In this document: positions 25,776 through 36,209 of the stretch, one piece after another
Layout: every line of letters begins with the position of its first letter
Position numbering within the stretch: the first letter of the stretch is position 1
Source of the DNA: Clostridiales bacterium
Lineage (GTDB): Bacteria; Bacillota; Clostridia; Lachnospirales; Lachnospiraceae
Direction of reading: 5' to 3'
Length of the DNA stretch: 64,000 nucleotides
Assembly: GCA_019416265.1 (NCBI GenBank)
Contig: DXXQ01000120.1
Span: 11,473-75,472 of the forward strand
Notes under the pieces: generated by a model
Told to the model about the DNA's origin: nothing
Database searches by the model: none
Seen by the model: the letters and a program-made list of their open reading frames with translations, nothing else
Program-made: the position numbers and the translations under genes

Positions 25776-27599
25776 CTACACTTCCTCAACTTCCTGCAGA
25801 ATATCTGCCGGAATTGGAAGCCACATTGTAAATTTAGTTCCCTTTCCCGGAGCCGTTTCCAATTTCACCTCTAATTCCGGCCCATAATACATCCGAAGTC
25901 TTGCAACTACATTTTGAATACCAATACCTATATGATTTCTTTCAATCCCGGCATTTCCTGAAAGTGTTCTGTTAATTGCATCTCTGACTTCTTTTTCCAT
26001 TCCACAGCCATTATCCTCGACTGTCATAACCAAACGACCTTCAGACTCTTTTCCGGAAATTACGATCTTTCCTCCGCTTTCCCATCCTTCAAAACCATGC
26101 AGAATAGAATTTTCTACAAATGGCTGAAGAAATAATTTACAGCATGGCCATTCATTATATTCCTCCGGAAAAATAATTTCATAATCAAATACATCCATTA
26201 GTCTATATTTTTGTAGATACAGATACTGACATACCCAATCAATTTCTTCTCCCAATGTTACAAGTTTTGTTTCTTTTGAAAAAGTATAGTATAAAATCCC
26301 CGATAAATTTTTTAATAATATAGAAACTTCTGTATCTCCGCATTCTATAGCAGTGTAGTTTATAGCCCCCAATGTGTTACATAGAAAATGCGCGTTAATC
26401 TGGGATTCTAAGGCCTCTCTTTCAGCTTCATTACACCGCTGAAGAGTAATTGTTTTTTCTTCATATTCTCTTCGAGTCTCTTCTCTCTGAAATTCCAGCG
26501 CACGAACTGTTCTGTTATACTGCTGAGCTAACTGCCAGAGTTCATGAGTTCCCCTAATCTTAATTTCTCCCCCATACTCCCCATGTCTTATCTCTCGCAT
26601 TGCTTTTCCAATTTCACCTACAGGTTCCAAAATCCTCCAAATCAAAGCATTCCAAATGAGAATACAAACAAACAAAAGAACAAGATATACCATAACCCCT
26701 TCTTCAAACATTTCTCTGACTTTTTCTCTCATTGTATTGGTATGAATATCTATACGTATTGTCCACCCCATATATTTCAATGGTTTTTCCAATTTTTCAA
26801 TTTGATTTGTACTCAGATTTCGTTCATTTTTCCCCAACAAGTCGCTATTTCTATGGTATAGAACAGTGCCCGCATCGTCTACTATATATTCACTGATATA
26901 TTCGCCCTGCTTGGCATTAGACAATGCACTTGCCTGTATCATTTCATCCAAACGAATTGTAAAAACAACTACAGCGCAGCTCTCTGCCTTATTCACATGA
27001 TTTCCAACCAGAGGATATGCAACATGAAACAACAGCATTTGCGAAAAATCTTCATGTATCAGGGGTTTTGTACTGATAACATAGCTAGATGACGTACGCT
27101 CCAGAGTCTTATCCATGACTTTATCGTAGAGTTCCGTCAAAATATCCAGATTTTCATCTTTCCAGAGTTCCCCATATCCACTATTATTCCAATATCTGCC
27201 ATATTCGCACAACAGCCCATTCTCTGTTACTACAGCAGTTGCTGCAATATTACTTTGATTATGTGTGATATTGTTTAACTTCAAGTCTAAACGCATCGTA
27301 TCACGAATTGCTCCATTGCTTTCTTTTACATTTTCAACCATATTATAAAGTTCCTGATCCATAACAGCATCTGCCCCGGCTCGAAGTACTACTCTCAACA
27401 TACTATCCAGGTTATTAGCTGATGCATCCAATACCGCCTGCTCAGTCTTTGTTGTTTGCGCAAGAAGAAACTTCATATATTCGTTTTGTAGAAAACTTTG
27501 AAAGAAAAAAACTGCAATTAAAAACAATACCATTCCTGTGCCAATAAAACTATATGACATATGACTTTTAATGTGATTGATTATTTTTCTGATTATCAT
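25776..27599 (-). CDS. YesM-like sensor histidine kinase
   Basis: I start at the ATG at 27599 (MIIRKIINHIKSHMSYS), just downstream of a GGGG site; an in-frame TTG at 27614 has no good site. The product has ~607 residues: helix 1 at ~18-38, a Cache-like extracellular sensor of ~250 residues, helix 2 at ~295-315, a HAMP domain, then the His_kinase block with QINAHFLCNTLGAI (His near 404; the usual Pro is Ala) and an ATPase with VEDNGCGM and HIGIGIQNVVARL. Such kinases sense extracellular sugar through a binding protein. Gap to the regulator gene is 45 bases. Confidence 0.92.
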   Translation of the reverse strand: MIIRKIINHIKSHMSYSFIGTGMVLFLIAVFFFQSFLQNEYMKFLLAQTTKTEQAVLDASANNLDSMLRVVLRAGADAVMDQELYNMVENVKESNGAIRDTMRLDLKLNNITHNQSNIAATAVVTENGLLCEYGRYWNNSGYGELWKDENLDILTELYDKVMDKTLERTSSSYVISTKPLIHEDFSQMLLFHVAYPLVGNHVNKAESCAVVVFTIRLDEMIQASALSNAKQGEYISEYIVDDAGTVLYHRNSDLLGKNERNLSTNQIEKLEKPLKYMGWTIRIDIHTNTMREKVREMFEEGVMVYLVLLFVCILIWNALIWRILEPVGEIGKAMREIRHGEYGGEIKIRGTHELWQLAQQYNRTVRALEFQREETRREYEEKTITLQRCNEAEREALESQINAHFLCNTLGAINYTAIECGDTEVSILLKNLSGILYYTFSKETKLVTLGEEIDWVCQYLYLQKYRLMDVFDYEIIFPEEYNEWPCCKLFLQPFVENSILHGFEGWESGGKIVISGKESEGRLVMTVEDNGCGMEKEVRDAINRTLSGNAGIERNHIGIGIQNVVARLRMYYGPELEVKLETAPGKGTKFTMWLPIPADILQEVEEV

Positions 27600-27669
27600 T
27601 TTTCCCCATTTCAATCTCTTAATAAAAACATAATCTTTCAGTTACGATATAATCTTTTTAGTTATTTAT

Positions 27670-27698
27670 AATATATCATTCAAGTTTCCGGAAAACAA
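27670..27698 (-). promoter_or_regulatory. Promoter of the YesM/YesN-like operon
   Basis: TTGTTT (27693-27698) and TATATT (27670-27675) are 17 bp apart on the minus strand, ~70 bases upstream of the kinase start. Confidence 0.5.
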
Positions 27699-27939
27699 TA
27701 AACACAATCTCAAATTGTAACATTTATCAAAATTTTATATTGTTTTTTATACAATTTTACTATTTACGATAGTTCTATTATCATAAGTTTAATCCTACCC
27801 ATTTTCTTATCTGCTTTCTTATATTGGCGTATATCTCTATCTTGAAAAAGGCTCAGGAAATTCCTTCAGCTGCGAGACAATCTTGGATACAGAAAAAAAG
27901 CAAAGATCGAGAATAAAATACTATGGTTTAAAACGACGC

Positions 27940-27990
27940 AAAAAATCGCTGAGCCCTAATAAAATCAAGGGCTACAGCGATTTTTTTGTT
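27940..27990. terminator. Strong bidirectional terminator-like hairpin
   Basis: An 18-bp stem (27940-27957 with 27968-27986, one bulged A) flanked by A-run and T-run works as a terminator on either strand. On the minus strand it can end the transcript of the second sigma/anti-sigma operon, whose last gene stops at 28237. Confidence 0.75.
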
Positions 27991-28086
27991 TCGCAGCTGT
28001 CAAAAAAGGATTATAACAAAATATTATAAATCTGGACAGCATATTTTATCTGTATGATACTGTGTTCAGGGAGCATTAAATGTGTT

Positions 28087-28161
28087 TTAGACTTCTTTTT
28101 CATAATAACGGATATTCTGCCCGGAAATGCCGCTGACCTTTTCCGCTTCCTTTACATTCAT
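28087..28161 (-). pseudogene. Truncated merR start (24-codon remnant)
   Basis: The copied segment keeps the ribosome binding site, ATG and first 23 codons of the MerR regulator at 13451-14365, then reads one new codon into a TAA at 28087. The remnant is only part of the helix-turn-helix and cannot bind DNA as MerR does. It follows the anti-sigma gene by 75 bases, so it may still be transcribed. Confidence 0.85.
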
Positions 28162-28211
28162 AGCTTTTGCTCCTCTCCTTCAAGAATGCTCCCGCATTCC
28201 TGTGTTTATGG
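28094..28211. repeat. 118-bp perfect repeat, copy 2
   Basis: Identical to 14298-14415 in the same orientation. The match begins and ends abruptly, with unrelated flanks on both sides. Confidence 0.97.
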
Positions 28212-28236
28212 AAAAGGACATTCACTTCAGACATTC

Positions 28237-29688
28237 TCACTGCCGGATATCAAACAGTCCATATTTCAACTCCTTTTCTGTGAACTGCAGGTACCCTGCA
28301 TCACCTGTCAGATCCAGGTACGTATCTTTTAAATCCTGTTCATTCACGATCCATGCCATTTCCACCTGTACACTCTCGCCCGGTTTCAGCGTCGGAATAT
28401 AATTTCCTCCATTTCCGTAGTTCTCCTTTACACTGTAATATGTCATCTCTGCCGTATGGGAGACGCCGTCCTCACTAATCCGGTCATAATCTTCTCCTGA
28501 AGACTCCCAGTACATCTCATATTTTCCGTCTTTGTGCTTTATCGTTGCCAGCGCCCCCAAATACAGCATATGATTGATTTCTGTTTCTGTAGGATTCTCA
28601 TAAGTCACCACCGCATATACCAGTTTTTGTTTCACCGTCTCTGTTCTTACAACTGTATCCAGTGTCTCAATTCCGTCTCCGGACTTAATGTAAGAAAGGG
28701 TACTGTCCAGTAACTTTCCGTCACTTCCTGTTGCATTCTTCCACTCTTCCGGGATATTTTTACCCTCCAGCAGGCTGAGGTCATCGGCAATCTGAACCTC
28801 ATCGAGCCTTATGGAAATTCCCGGAAGCTCCAATTGTTCACCGGATGCGTCTTCACCGCTGCCTGCAATTTCTATAGTATCTCCAACCTTCAAGATTTTC
28901 AGTTCATTCTCAGACACACAGGTAATAGGTTCACCTATATCGCTGTCATATACGGTTTCCGGATTCAGATAATCACTCCATGTATAAAGCCCGCTGGTTT
29001 CCTCCTGCTCCCCTGTTTTTACAAGAGAAATATTTTCTGCAAATTTGACCGCATCTTCTTTTGAAATGTCATCGCCAATCTGAATAATAAGCATTTGATA
29101 TTCCTCCGGGCAAAGCAGATAAATACATTTATCAAAGCTTCCGTCCTGCTTCATATCCTGGTATTGCAGATAGATTCCCTCTCTGGCACCAAAGGTTCTC
29201 TGCTCGCTTTCTACAACACCCGTTTCCTGCAAAACCGCATCAAAGCTACGGCTGTCCAAAAGAACAGACGACAAAGAAAATCCTCCAAGATACGGTGTCT
29301 CCGGATACTGTATATGATACTCATCGTTCCATTCCATGCCTTCCGGAATGTAACCGGGCTCAATTTTTACCTTATCAATTTTTTCAGGTATCGTCAGTTT
29401 TTTCCCGCTCTCTTCGCTTTCTATCTTAGCTTCTATCCCGTAACTTCCTTGCTCTTCCAAATATATCTGATAAATTCTGGAACCAGCCGCATAGGCTATG
29501 GTTGCCGTCAAAACACATGCAGCTGCAATAAATGCTATGCGAAGTACTCTCTTTTTCCGTTTTTTCTTTCCGGAAATACTTACTATTTTCTTTTTCTCCT
29601 CCAACTGTTCCTCAACTGTCTCAAGAACCATTTTATGGATAAATTCCGGTGTTTCAGGGAAATCCTTTTTTAAATCATCTAATCTCAT
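28237..29688 (-). CDS. Membrane anti-sigma factor-like protein with DUF4367-like domain
   Basis: A 483-residue protein: cytoplasmic N-terminus of ~47 residues ending in a Lys/Arg-rich patch, one membrane helix at about 50-68 (VLRIAFIAAACVLTATIAYAAG), and a large extracytoplasmic part. Residues ~95-225 resemble DUF4367 (KIEPGYIPEGMEW, EYQMLIIQIGDDISKEDAVKFAENI). The remaining ~250 residues form a second beta-rich domain (VYAVVTYENPTETEINHMLYLG). It overlaps the sigma stop as ATGA, so the two are translationally coupled, as expected for an anti-sigma factor. It is almost twice as long as the anti-sigma protein at 11827-12591. Confidence 0.78.
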   Translation of the reverse strand: MRLDDLKKDFPETPEFIHKMVLETVEEQLEEKKKIVSISGKKKRKKRVLRIAFIAAACVLTATIAYAAGSRIYQIYLEEQGSYGIEAKIESEESGKKLTIPEKIDKVKIEPGYIPEGMEWNDEYHIQYPETPYLGGFSLSSVLLDSRSFDAVLQETGVVESEQRTFGAREGIYLQYQDMKQDGSFDKCIYLLCPEEYQMLIIQIGDDISKEDAVKFAENISLVKTGEQEETSGLYTWSDYLNPETVYDSDIGEPITCVSENELKILKVGDTIEIAGSGEDASGEQLELPGISIRLDEVQIADDLSLLEGKNIPEEWKNATGSDGKLLDSTLSYIKSGDGIETLDTVVRTETVKQKLVYAVVTYENPTETEINHMLYLGALATIKHKDGKYEMYWESSGEDYDRISEDGVSHTAEMTYYSVKENYGNGGNYIPTLKPGESVQVEMAWIVNEQDLKDTYLDLTGDAGYLQFTEKELKYGLFDIRQ

Positions 29689-30170
29689 ATGATAACCTCC
29701 ATTTGCTCCAGCTCCGCTTTCAGTTTCCCTCTGGCTCTTGCCAGTCTTTTCTGTACAGCTCCTTCCGATACCCCAAGAATTTCTGCTATTTCTCTTATAC
29801 TGAAATCCTCTGCATAATACAAAACTATCGGAAGCTTCAGCTCATCTTTTAAGGCATTTACTGCCTGATACAAATCGCTGTAGTCTGTCTTTTCTTTTTG
29901 CTGTCTCTCCGGCAATTCCTGGAAATTTTCCAGAGACACAAGCCTGCTTTCGCGGCGAATTAGGTTATAGCATTCATTAATCAAAATGCGCATCAGCCAT
30001 GTTTTTGCATACTTATCCTTTTTCAACGTGTCTATTTTTTGAAACGCTTTCACAATCGCCTCTTGAATTGCATCTGCACAATCTTCATCATTGCCCAGAA
30101 TTGTTCTGGCTGTGCAGTACATCTGGCCTTCCGCCTCCAGAATCAATACGCCCAGTTGATCTTTTGTCAT
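29685..30170 (-). CDS. ECF-family RNA polymerase sigma factor (second copy)
   Basis: The start is the ATG at 30170 (MTKDQLGVLILEAEGQMYCTA), 6 bases after AAGGCGG; the upstream ATG at 30200 lacks a site. The 161-residue protein has region 2 (NDEDCADAIQEAIVKAFQKI, TWLMRILINECYNLIRR) and region 4 (LPIVLYYAEDFSIREIAEILGVSEGAVQKRLARARGKLK). It resembles the sigma factor at 12605-13099 in order and in gene context, so the two systems are probably paralogous. Confidence 0.93.
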   Translation of the reverse strand: MTKDQLGVLILEAEGQMYCTARTILGNDEDCADAIQEAIVKAFQKIDTLKKDKYAKTWLMRILINECYNLIRRESRLVSLENFQELPERQQKEKTDYSDLYQAVNALKDELKLPIVLYYAEDFSIREIAEILGVSEGAVQKRLARARGKLKAELEQMEVII

Positions 30171-30214
30171 AATGTTCCGCCTTTCTTTGCTGGCCAGCAA
30201 GTTTATTTACATAG

Positions 30215-30222
30215 ATTAGACG
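30215..30222 (-). promoter_or_regulatory. ECF-type -10 element of the second sigma operon
   Basis: CGTCTAAT on the minus strand, 45 bases upstream of the sigma start, matches the first sigma operon at 13141-13148 base for base. A clear TGAAAC-like -35 is not visible here, so only the -10 half is supported. Confidence 0.5.
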
Positions 30223-30255
30223 CTGCGGATGGAAAAATATCCCTTTTATATAACA

Positions 30256-30286
30256 GAAAAACCCCGGAAACCTTTCGGTTCCGGGG
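30256..30286 (-). terminator. tuf terminator
   Basis: A GC-rich 10-bp stem with one bulged base and a GAAA loop (30262-30286), followed by T5 on the minus strand, 68 bases after the tuf stop. Confidence 0.88.
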
Positions 30287-30353
30287 CATCTTACGCTTGG
30301 ACACAAAGTTATCTTTCGATAACACTATATATAATTTATCTGATAATCAGTGA

Positions 30354-31541
30354 TTACTCGATAATGGAAGCAACACGGCCTGATCCTACAGTACGTCCAC
30401 CTTCACGGATAGCGAATGTAAGACCCTGTCCCATAGCGATTGGGTGAATCAGTTCGATTGTCATTTCGATGTTATCTCCAGGCATGCACATTTCTACGCC
30501 TTCTGGAAGGTTACATACACCTGTAACGTCTGTTGTTCTGAAGTAGAACTGTGGACGGTAGTTGTTGAAGAATGGTGTATGACGGCCACCCTCGTCTTTA
30601 GTCAGAACGTAAACCTGAGCTGTAAATTTAGTATGGCATGTGATTGTTCCTGGTTTAGCAAGAACCTGTCCACGCTCGATTTCTGTTCTCTGAACACCAC
30701 GAAGAAGAGCACCGATGTTATCACCAGCCTGAGCTTCATCAAGGAGTTTACGGAACATCTCGATACCAGTTACAACAACTTTACGTGTTTCTTCTTTGAT
30801 ACCAACGATTTCAACTTCCTCAGATACATGAAGTGTACCAGCCTCTACTCTACCAGTAGCAACTGTACCACGACCTGTGATGGAGAATACGTCCTCTACA
30901 GGCATAACGAATGGTTTGTCTGTGTCACGCTGTGGATCCGGGATGTACTCATCAACTGTGTCCATAAGTTCCATGATCTTGTCGCCCCACTCGCTGTTCG
31001 GGTCTTCAAGAGCTTTAAGAGCGGAACCTTTGATGATCGGGCAGTCGTTGAAGTCGTACTCTTCAAGCTGCTCTGTAACTTCCATCTCTACGAGTTCAAG
31101 AAGCTCTTCGTCATCAACCATGTCGCATTTGTTAAGGAATACAACGATGTATGGAACACCTACCTGACGGGAAAGAAGGATGTGCTCTTTAGTCTGAGCC
31201 ATAACACCGTCAGTAGCTGCTACTACGAGGATAGCACCGTCCATCTGAGCTGCACCTGTGATCATGTTCTTAACGTAGTCAGCATGTCCTGGGCAGTCAA
31301 CGTGTGCGTAATGTCTTTTCTTTGTTGTGTACTCTACGTGAGAAGTGGAGATTGTGATACCACGCTCTCTTTCTTCCGGAGCTTTATCGATGTTCTCGAA
31401 GTCTGTAGCTGCGTTACCTTCAACTCTTGCTGCAAGAACTTTAGTGATAGCTGCTGTTAAAGTTGTTTTACCATGGTCAACGTGTCCAATGGTACCGATA
31501 TTACAGTGGGTTTTGGTTCTGTCAAACTTAGCCTTTGCCAT
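30354..31541 (-). CDS. tuf: Elongation factor Tu
   Basis: A 395-residue GTPase of standard length that delivers aminoacyl-tRNA to the ribosome. GHVDHGKTT (G1), the effector loop [13 protein letters not shown] (G3) and NKCDMVDD (G4) are all intact, as is the C-terminal [19 protein letters not shown] precedes the ATG. It follows fusA by 130 bases holding a small hairpin (about 31604-31645). Confidence 0.99.
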   Translation of the reverse strand: MAKAKFDRTKTHCNIGTIGHVDHGKTTLTAAITKVLAARVEGNAATDFENIDKAPEERERGITISTSHVEYTTKKRHYAHVDCPGHADYVKNMITGAAQMDGAILVVAATDGVMAQTKEHILLSRQVGVPYIVVFLNKCDMVDDEELLELVEMEVTEQLEEYDFNDCPIIKGSALKALEDPNSEWGDKIMELMDTVDEYIPDPQRDTDKPFVMPVEDVFSITGRGTVATGRVEAGTLHVSEEVEIVGIKEETRKVVVTGIEMFRKLLDEAQAGDNIGALLRGVQRTEIERGQVLAKPGTITCHTKFTAQVYVLTKDEGGRHTPFFNNYRPQFYFRTTDVTGVCNLPEGVEMCMPGDNIEMTIELIHPIAMGQGLTFAIREGGRTVGSGRVASIIE

Positions 31542-31603
31542 TTTTAAAATTCCTCCTTAAAACTTTGCTCTAATGATAGAGCCACATTTTATCGATTTTA
31601 GAC

Positions 31604-31645
31604 TTGCTATCCTTGATTATATTGCAAATCAAGGATATTTGCAAG
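31604..31645 (-). other. Intercistronic hairpin between fusA and tuf
   Basis: A 10-bp perfect inner stem (TATCCTTGAT with its complement) extended by an outer CTTGC/GCAAG pair. No T-tract follows on the minus strand, so it looks like an RNA processing or stability element rather than a terminator. Confidence 0.5.
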
Positions 31646-31671
31646 TAAATTTTAATTATTTATGACGGAAA

Positions 31672-33786
31672 TCAATCCTTTTTAGCAAGGATCTTTTCCT
31701 GTACGGACTTCGGAACCGGCTCGTATTTCTCGAAGAACATGGAGTAGTTACCACGTCCCTGAGTTCTGGAACGAAGATCTGTTGCGTAACCGAACATTTC
31801 GGAAAGCGGAACAAATCCACGAATCATCTTACCACCGCCGATATCTTCCATACCTTCGATACGACCACGACGGGAGTTGATATCACCGATAACATCACCC
31901 ATGTAATCTTCCGGAGTAGTAACCTCAACCTTCATGATAGGCTCAAGAAGGATTGGAGCTGCTTTGTGCATAGCATCCTTGAATGCAAGAGAACCTGCAA
32001 TGTGGAATGCCATTTCGGAAGAGTCGACTTCATGGTAGGAACCGTCGTATACATTTGCATGAATACCGACTACCGGATATCCGCCAAGGATACCAGCTTT
32101 CATAGCTTCTTCGATACCTTCGCCAACTGCCGGGATGTATTCCTTCGGAATAGCACCACCAACAACTGTGGACTCGAACTTGTACAGTTCTTCACCGTTG
32201 GCATCCATAGGCTCGAATTTAACTTTACAGTGACCATACTGTCCACGACCACCGGACTGTTTTGCGTATTTGGAATCTACGTCGCAAGCCTTGGTGATTG
32301 TTTCTTTGTAAGCAACCTGAGGAGCACCAACGTTAGCCTCTACCTTGAATTCACGAAGGAGACGGTCAACGATGATTTCCAGATGGAGCTCACCCATACC
32401 AGCGATAATGGTCTGTCCTGTTTCCTGGTTTGTATGTGCACGGAAGGTCGGGTCCTCTTCTGCAAGTTTCACAAGAGCTTCACCCAGTTTGCCCTGTCCG
32501 GCTTTTGTCTTAGGCTCAATTGCTAACTCGATAACCGGTTCCGGGAATTCCATGGATTCAAGGATTACCGGATGCTGCTCATCACAGATTGTATCACCTG
32601 TACCTGTAAGTTTGAAACCTACAGCAGCGGCGATATCACCGGAGTAAACTTTGTCAAGTTCCTGTCTCTTGTTAGCATGCATCTGAAGGATACGTCCTAC
32701 ACGCTCTTTTTTGCCCTTTGTAGAGTTCAGTACATAAGAACCGGAGTTCATTGTACCGGAGTATACACGGAAGAACGCAAGCTTACCAACAAATGGGTCA
32801 GCCATGATCTTGAATGCAAGAGCGGAGAATGGTTCTTCATCGGAAGAATGTCTCACGATCGGGTTTCCATCCATGTCTGTACCTTCGATAGCCGGTACGT
32901 CTAATGGAGATGGCATAAACTCGATGATAGCATCAAGAAGTTTCTGAACGCCTTTATTTCTGTATGCAGTACCGCAGCAAACCGGAACAGCAGAACAATC
33001 ACATGTTGCTTTTCTCAGAACTGCTTTCAGTGCTTCTACAGAAGGCTCTTCACCTTCAAGGTATTCCATCATAAGATCATCGTCAAGTTCGCAGATTTTT
33101 TCTACGAGCTCTGTACGATACAGTTCTGCATCGTCTTTCATATCTTCCGGAATATCTACGATAGAAATATCATCGCCCTTATCATCGTTGTAGATGTAAG
33201 CTTTCATCTCGAACAGGTCGACGATACCTTTAAATTCATCTTCTTTACCGATTGGTAACTGAATGCAGATAGCATTTTTACCTAATCTGGTCTTAATCTG
33301 CTCTACTGCGCCGTAGAAGTCAGCACCGAGGATATCCATCTTGTTGATGAATGCCATTCTCGGTACGTTGTATGTGTCAGCCTGACGCCATACGTTCTCG
33401 GACTGTGGCTCAACACCGCCCTTAGCACAGAATACACCGACAGCTCCGTCTAATACTCGAAGGGAACGCTCTACCTCAACAGTGAAGTCAACGTGTCCTG
33501 GGGTATCAATGATATTGATACGGTGCTCTAAAGCGCCTGGTTTAGCTTTGCAGTTTTCCTGCAGAGTCCAGTGACATGTTGTAGCTGCTGATGTGATTGT
33601 GATACCACGCTCCTGCTCCTGTTCCATCCAGTCCATGGTAGCAGTACCTTCATGGGTATCACCAATCTTGTAGTTAACGCCGGTATAGTAAAGAATACGC
33701 TCTGTTGTTGTAGTTTTACCAGCATCGATATGCGCCATGATACCGATATTTCTGGTTCTCTCTAATGGATATTCTCTTCCAGCCAA
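31672..33786 (-). CDS. fusA: Elongation factor G
   Basis: A 704-residue translocase GTPase. [19 protein letters not shown] (G1), DTPGHVDFT (G3) and [10 protein letters not shown] (G4) are present, with domains II-V complete to the C-terminal [12 protein letters not shown]. The start is TTG (33786) with AGAGGAGG 8 bases upstream; no in-frame ATG precedes [13 protein letters not shown]. It lies 18 bases after rpsG. Confidence 0.99.
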   Translation of the reverse strand: MAGREYPLERTRNIGIMAHIDAGKTTTTERILYYTGVNYKIGDTHEGTATMDWMEQEQERGITITSAATTCHWTLQENCKAKPGALEHRINIIDTPGHVDFTVEVERSLRVLDGAVGVFCAKGGVEPQSENVWRQADTYNVPRMAFINKMDILGADFYGAVEQIKTRLGKNAICIQLPIGKEDEFKGIVDLFEMKAYIYNDDKGDDISIVDIPEDMKDDAELYRTELVEKICELDDDLMMEYLEGEEPSVEALKAVLRKATCDCSAVPVCCGTAYRNKGVQKLLDAIIEFMPSPLDVPAIEGTDMDGNPIVRHSSDEEPFSALAFKIMADPFVGKLAFFRVYSGTMNSGSYVLNSTKGKKERVGRILQMHANKRQELDKVYSGDIAAAVGFKLTGTGDTICDEQHPVILESMEFPEPVIELAIEPKTKAGQGKLGEALVKLAEEDPTFRAHTNQETGQTIIAGMGELHLEIIVDRLLREFKVEANVGAPQVAYKETITKACDVDSKYAKQSGGRGQYGHCKVKFEPMDANGEELYKFESTVVGGAIPKEYIPAVGEGIEEAMKAGILGGYPVVGIHANVYDGSYHEVDSSEMAFHIAGSLAFKDAMHKAAPILLEPIMKVEVTTPEDYMGDVIGDINSRRGRIEGMEDIGGGKMIRGFVPLSEMFGYATDLRSRTQGRGNYSMFFEKYEPVPKSVQEKILAKKD

Positions 33787-33804
33787 TGGATTTTCCTCCT
33801 CTAA

Positions 33805-34475
<671 letters not shown>

Positions 34476-34895
34476 TTATTTTTTAACTTTCGGTCTCTTA
34501 GCGCCGTATTTGGAGCGAGACTGTTTTCTGTTAGCAACACCTGCTGTATCCAGTGTACCTCTGATGATGTGGTATCTTGTACCTGGTAAGTCTTTTACCC
34601 TTCCACCACGGATAAGTACAACGCTATGCTCCTGAAGGTTGTGACCTTCTCCTGGGATGTAGCTTGTTACTTCGATTCCGTTGGAAAGACGAACTCTGGC
34701 GATTTTTCTAAGAGCTGAGTTAGGTTTCTTAGGAGTAGCTGTTTTAACAGCTGTACAAACGCCACGTTTCTGTGGTGCAGACTGCTCAACTGCTTTCTTT
34801 CTTAAAGAGTTGAATGTTCTCTGAAGAGCCGGAGCTGTAGATTTCTTTACAGATGTCTCACGTCCCTTTCTTACTAACTGGTTGAATGTTGGCAT
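34476..34895 (-). CDS. rpsL: 30S ribosomal protein S12
   Basis: A 139-residue decoding-centre protein. [22 protein letters not shown] and [27 protein letters not shown] are intact, including the lysines that streptomycin-resistance mutations alter (wild-type here). GGGAGGTG precedes the ATG. The L7Ae-like gene that often separates rpoC and rpsL in Firmicutes is absent. Confidence 0.99.
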   Translation of the reverse strand: MPTFNQLVRKGRETSVKKSTAPALQRTFNSLRKKAVEQSAPQKRGVCTAVKTATPKKPNSALRKIARVRLSNGIEVTSYIPGEGHNLQEHSVVLIRGGRVKDLPGTRYHIIRGTLDTAGVANRKQSRSKYGAKRPKVKK

Positions 34896-35008
34896 TCCAT
34901 TTCACCTCCCGATTTATTTCTCCATAAGTTTCTCTCATGGGGCCTTGCGGTTGCTATTCTACGCATTTGCGCGCTAAAAAAATCGTGTTTTTCTTTGCAC
35001 GCTTGCTC

Positions 35009-35037
35009 ATTATATCCTTTCTATATGGGACTGTCAA
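35009..35037 (-). promoter_or_regulatory. str operon promoter (rpsL), perfect sigma-A consensus
   Basis: TTGACA (35032-35037) and TATAAT (35009-35014) with exactly 17 bp between them on the minus strand, 114 bases upstream of rpsL. A fully consensus promoter is as expected for the highly expressed rpsL-rpsG-fusA-tuf genes. Confidence 0.92.
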
Positions 35038-35108
35038 GGTGTTTTTCACGATTTTTTTACTTTCTGTCAGAACAGGCCGCAGTCCCGTGACTCCTGCAAG
35101 ATGTATGA

Positions 35109-35137
35109 TTGCATTTTACCCAAACCTTCATTATAAT
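35109..35137 (+). promoter_or_regulatory. Promoter of the amidase operon
   Basis: TTGCAT (35109-35114) and TATAAT (35132-35137) with a 17-bp spacer on the plus strand, 77 bases before the amidase ATG. Confidence 0.6.
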
Positions 35138-35214
35138 AAACATACAACCAGCAGTTTTTCTGCAAAAAAGATCTGCTGCACACTTACATAGTTTCATACA
35201 GGAAGGGTGACATC

Positions 35215-36198
35215 ATGAAAAAACCAAGTATGATGGCTGTTATTTTATTTCTTACCGGAATGTTGTGCGTCTTTTCCCTCTTCTTCTTTAATCGGACGGC
35301 CAGCCGCCTGATTGTTTCTACAGAGAAGGATGTGGACAGCGCCATGGAACGGGTTCTCATGAAACGTGATGAAATAAAGACTGCCGAAAACAGCTTTGCA
35401 AAAGCAATCGAAAACACGGAAGCCGATATCCGACGACTGGAACAAAAAGCCCGGGCCGCACAGCAGCCGGCCGAAAGAGAACGGGCGGACGTCCCCATGG
35501 AGGAGTCCTCCGGCGCTTCCGTCTTTGACGAACAGACCTCCAATGATGTTTTCGCATCAGAGGCTCCCCATATCGTAGCCATCGATCCGGGACATCAGAG
35601 CGAAAAAATCGATATGAGCGCCCCCGAGCCAAACGGCCCCGGTTCTTCTGAAATGAAGGCCAAATGTACTACAGGAACTCAGGGCGCCTTCACCGGAATT
35701 CCGGAATACAGCCTGAACCTGAGTGTTTCTCTGAAGCTTAAAGCTGAGCTTGAGAGCCGGGGATATCAGGTTGTTATGACAAGGACAGACAATGACACTG
35801 CCATCAGCAACAAAGAAAGGGCTGAATACGCGGCAGCCCAGGGAGCTGAAATCTGTGTGCGCATCCATGCCAACGGCGCAGACTCCTCCAGCGCTTCCGG
35901 AGCCCTGGCAATGTCCCCCTCTGAATCAAATCCCTATGTTTCCGCTCTTTATGGGGATTCCAACCAGCTTTCCTGGGACATCCTGGACGCCTACTGTTCT
36001 GTGACAGGTTTTACCAACTGGGGCGTACAGTACACAGACACCATGACGGGAATCAACTGGAGCTCCATTCCTGTGACCATTCTGGAAATGGGATATATGA
36101 CCAACGAAAACGATGACCGCCAGATGAACGATGAAGCCTTCCAAAGCGTTATGGCCAGCGGTATCGCAGACGGCATAGACACATATTTCTCAAGATAG
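35215..36198 (+). CDS. N-acetylmuramoyl-L-alanine amidase, membrane-anchored
   Basis: A 327-residue Amidase_3 protein. An N-terminal membrane helix (~7-25) is followed by a coiled-coil stalk (~35-85) and a linker. The zinc ligands are His127 in IDPGHQ, Glu164 in GIPEYSLN and His218 in VRIHANG; the catalytic Glu291 is in LEMGYMTN. Amidases of this type cut the bond between MurNAc and the stem peptide during cell separation. The coiled-coil may set distance from the membrane or regulate activity. It is the first gene of a two-gene plus-strand operon, with GGAAGGGTG before the ATG. Confidence 0.93.
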   Translation: MKKPSMMAVILFLTGMLCVFSLFFFNRTASRLIVSTEKDVDSAMERVLMKRDEIKTAENSFAKAIENTEADIRRLEQKARAAQQPAERERADVPMEESSGASVFDEQTSNDVFASEAPHIVAIDPGHQSEKIDMSAPEPNGPGSSEMKAKCTTGTQGAFTGIPEYSLNLSVSLKLKAELESRGYQVVMTRTDNDTAISNKERAEYAAAQGAEICVRIHANGADSSSASGALAMSPSESNPYVSALYGDSNQLSWDILDAYCSVTGFTNWGVQYTDTMTGINWSSIPVTILEMGYMTNENDDRQMNDEAFQSVMASGIADGIDTYFSR

Positions 36199-36209
36199 GA
36201 GAAGCACAT

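Larger units (their letters stand above)
27600..28236. other. Gene-poor interval with hairpin, inverted repeat and merR remnant
   Basis: This 637-base stretch has no supported intact gene. It holds the kinase promoter (27670-27698), A/T-rich sequence, a pair of imperfect 13-bp inverted repeats (27867-27879 and 27987-27999) that enclose a strong hairpin, and the 118-bp copy of the merR start region (28094-28211). Taken together it looks like a scar of past insertion or recombination. Confidence 0.7.
34896..35214. other. Divergent intergenic region, str operon and amidase operon
   Basis: The 319 bases hold the rpsL promoter on the minus strand (35009-35037), its ~100-base leader, and a plus-strand promoter for the amidase gene (35109-35137). 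I see no further gene. Confidence 0.75.

Noticed and set aside
27838..28010. Calling the hairpin region a named insertion sequence
   Set aside because: No transposase, no clear terminal repeats of a known family and no target duplication can be shown by eye.
30444..31460. 338-residue open frame opposite tuf
   Set aside because: It is the antisense of a highly codon-biased gene; composition (Cys/Ser/Val/Phe-rich) is typical of such shadows.
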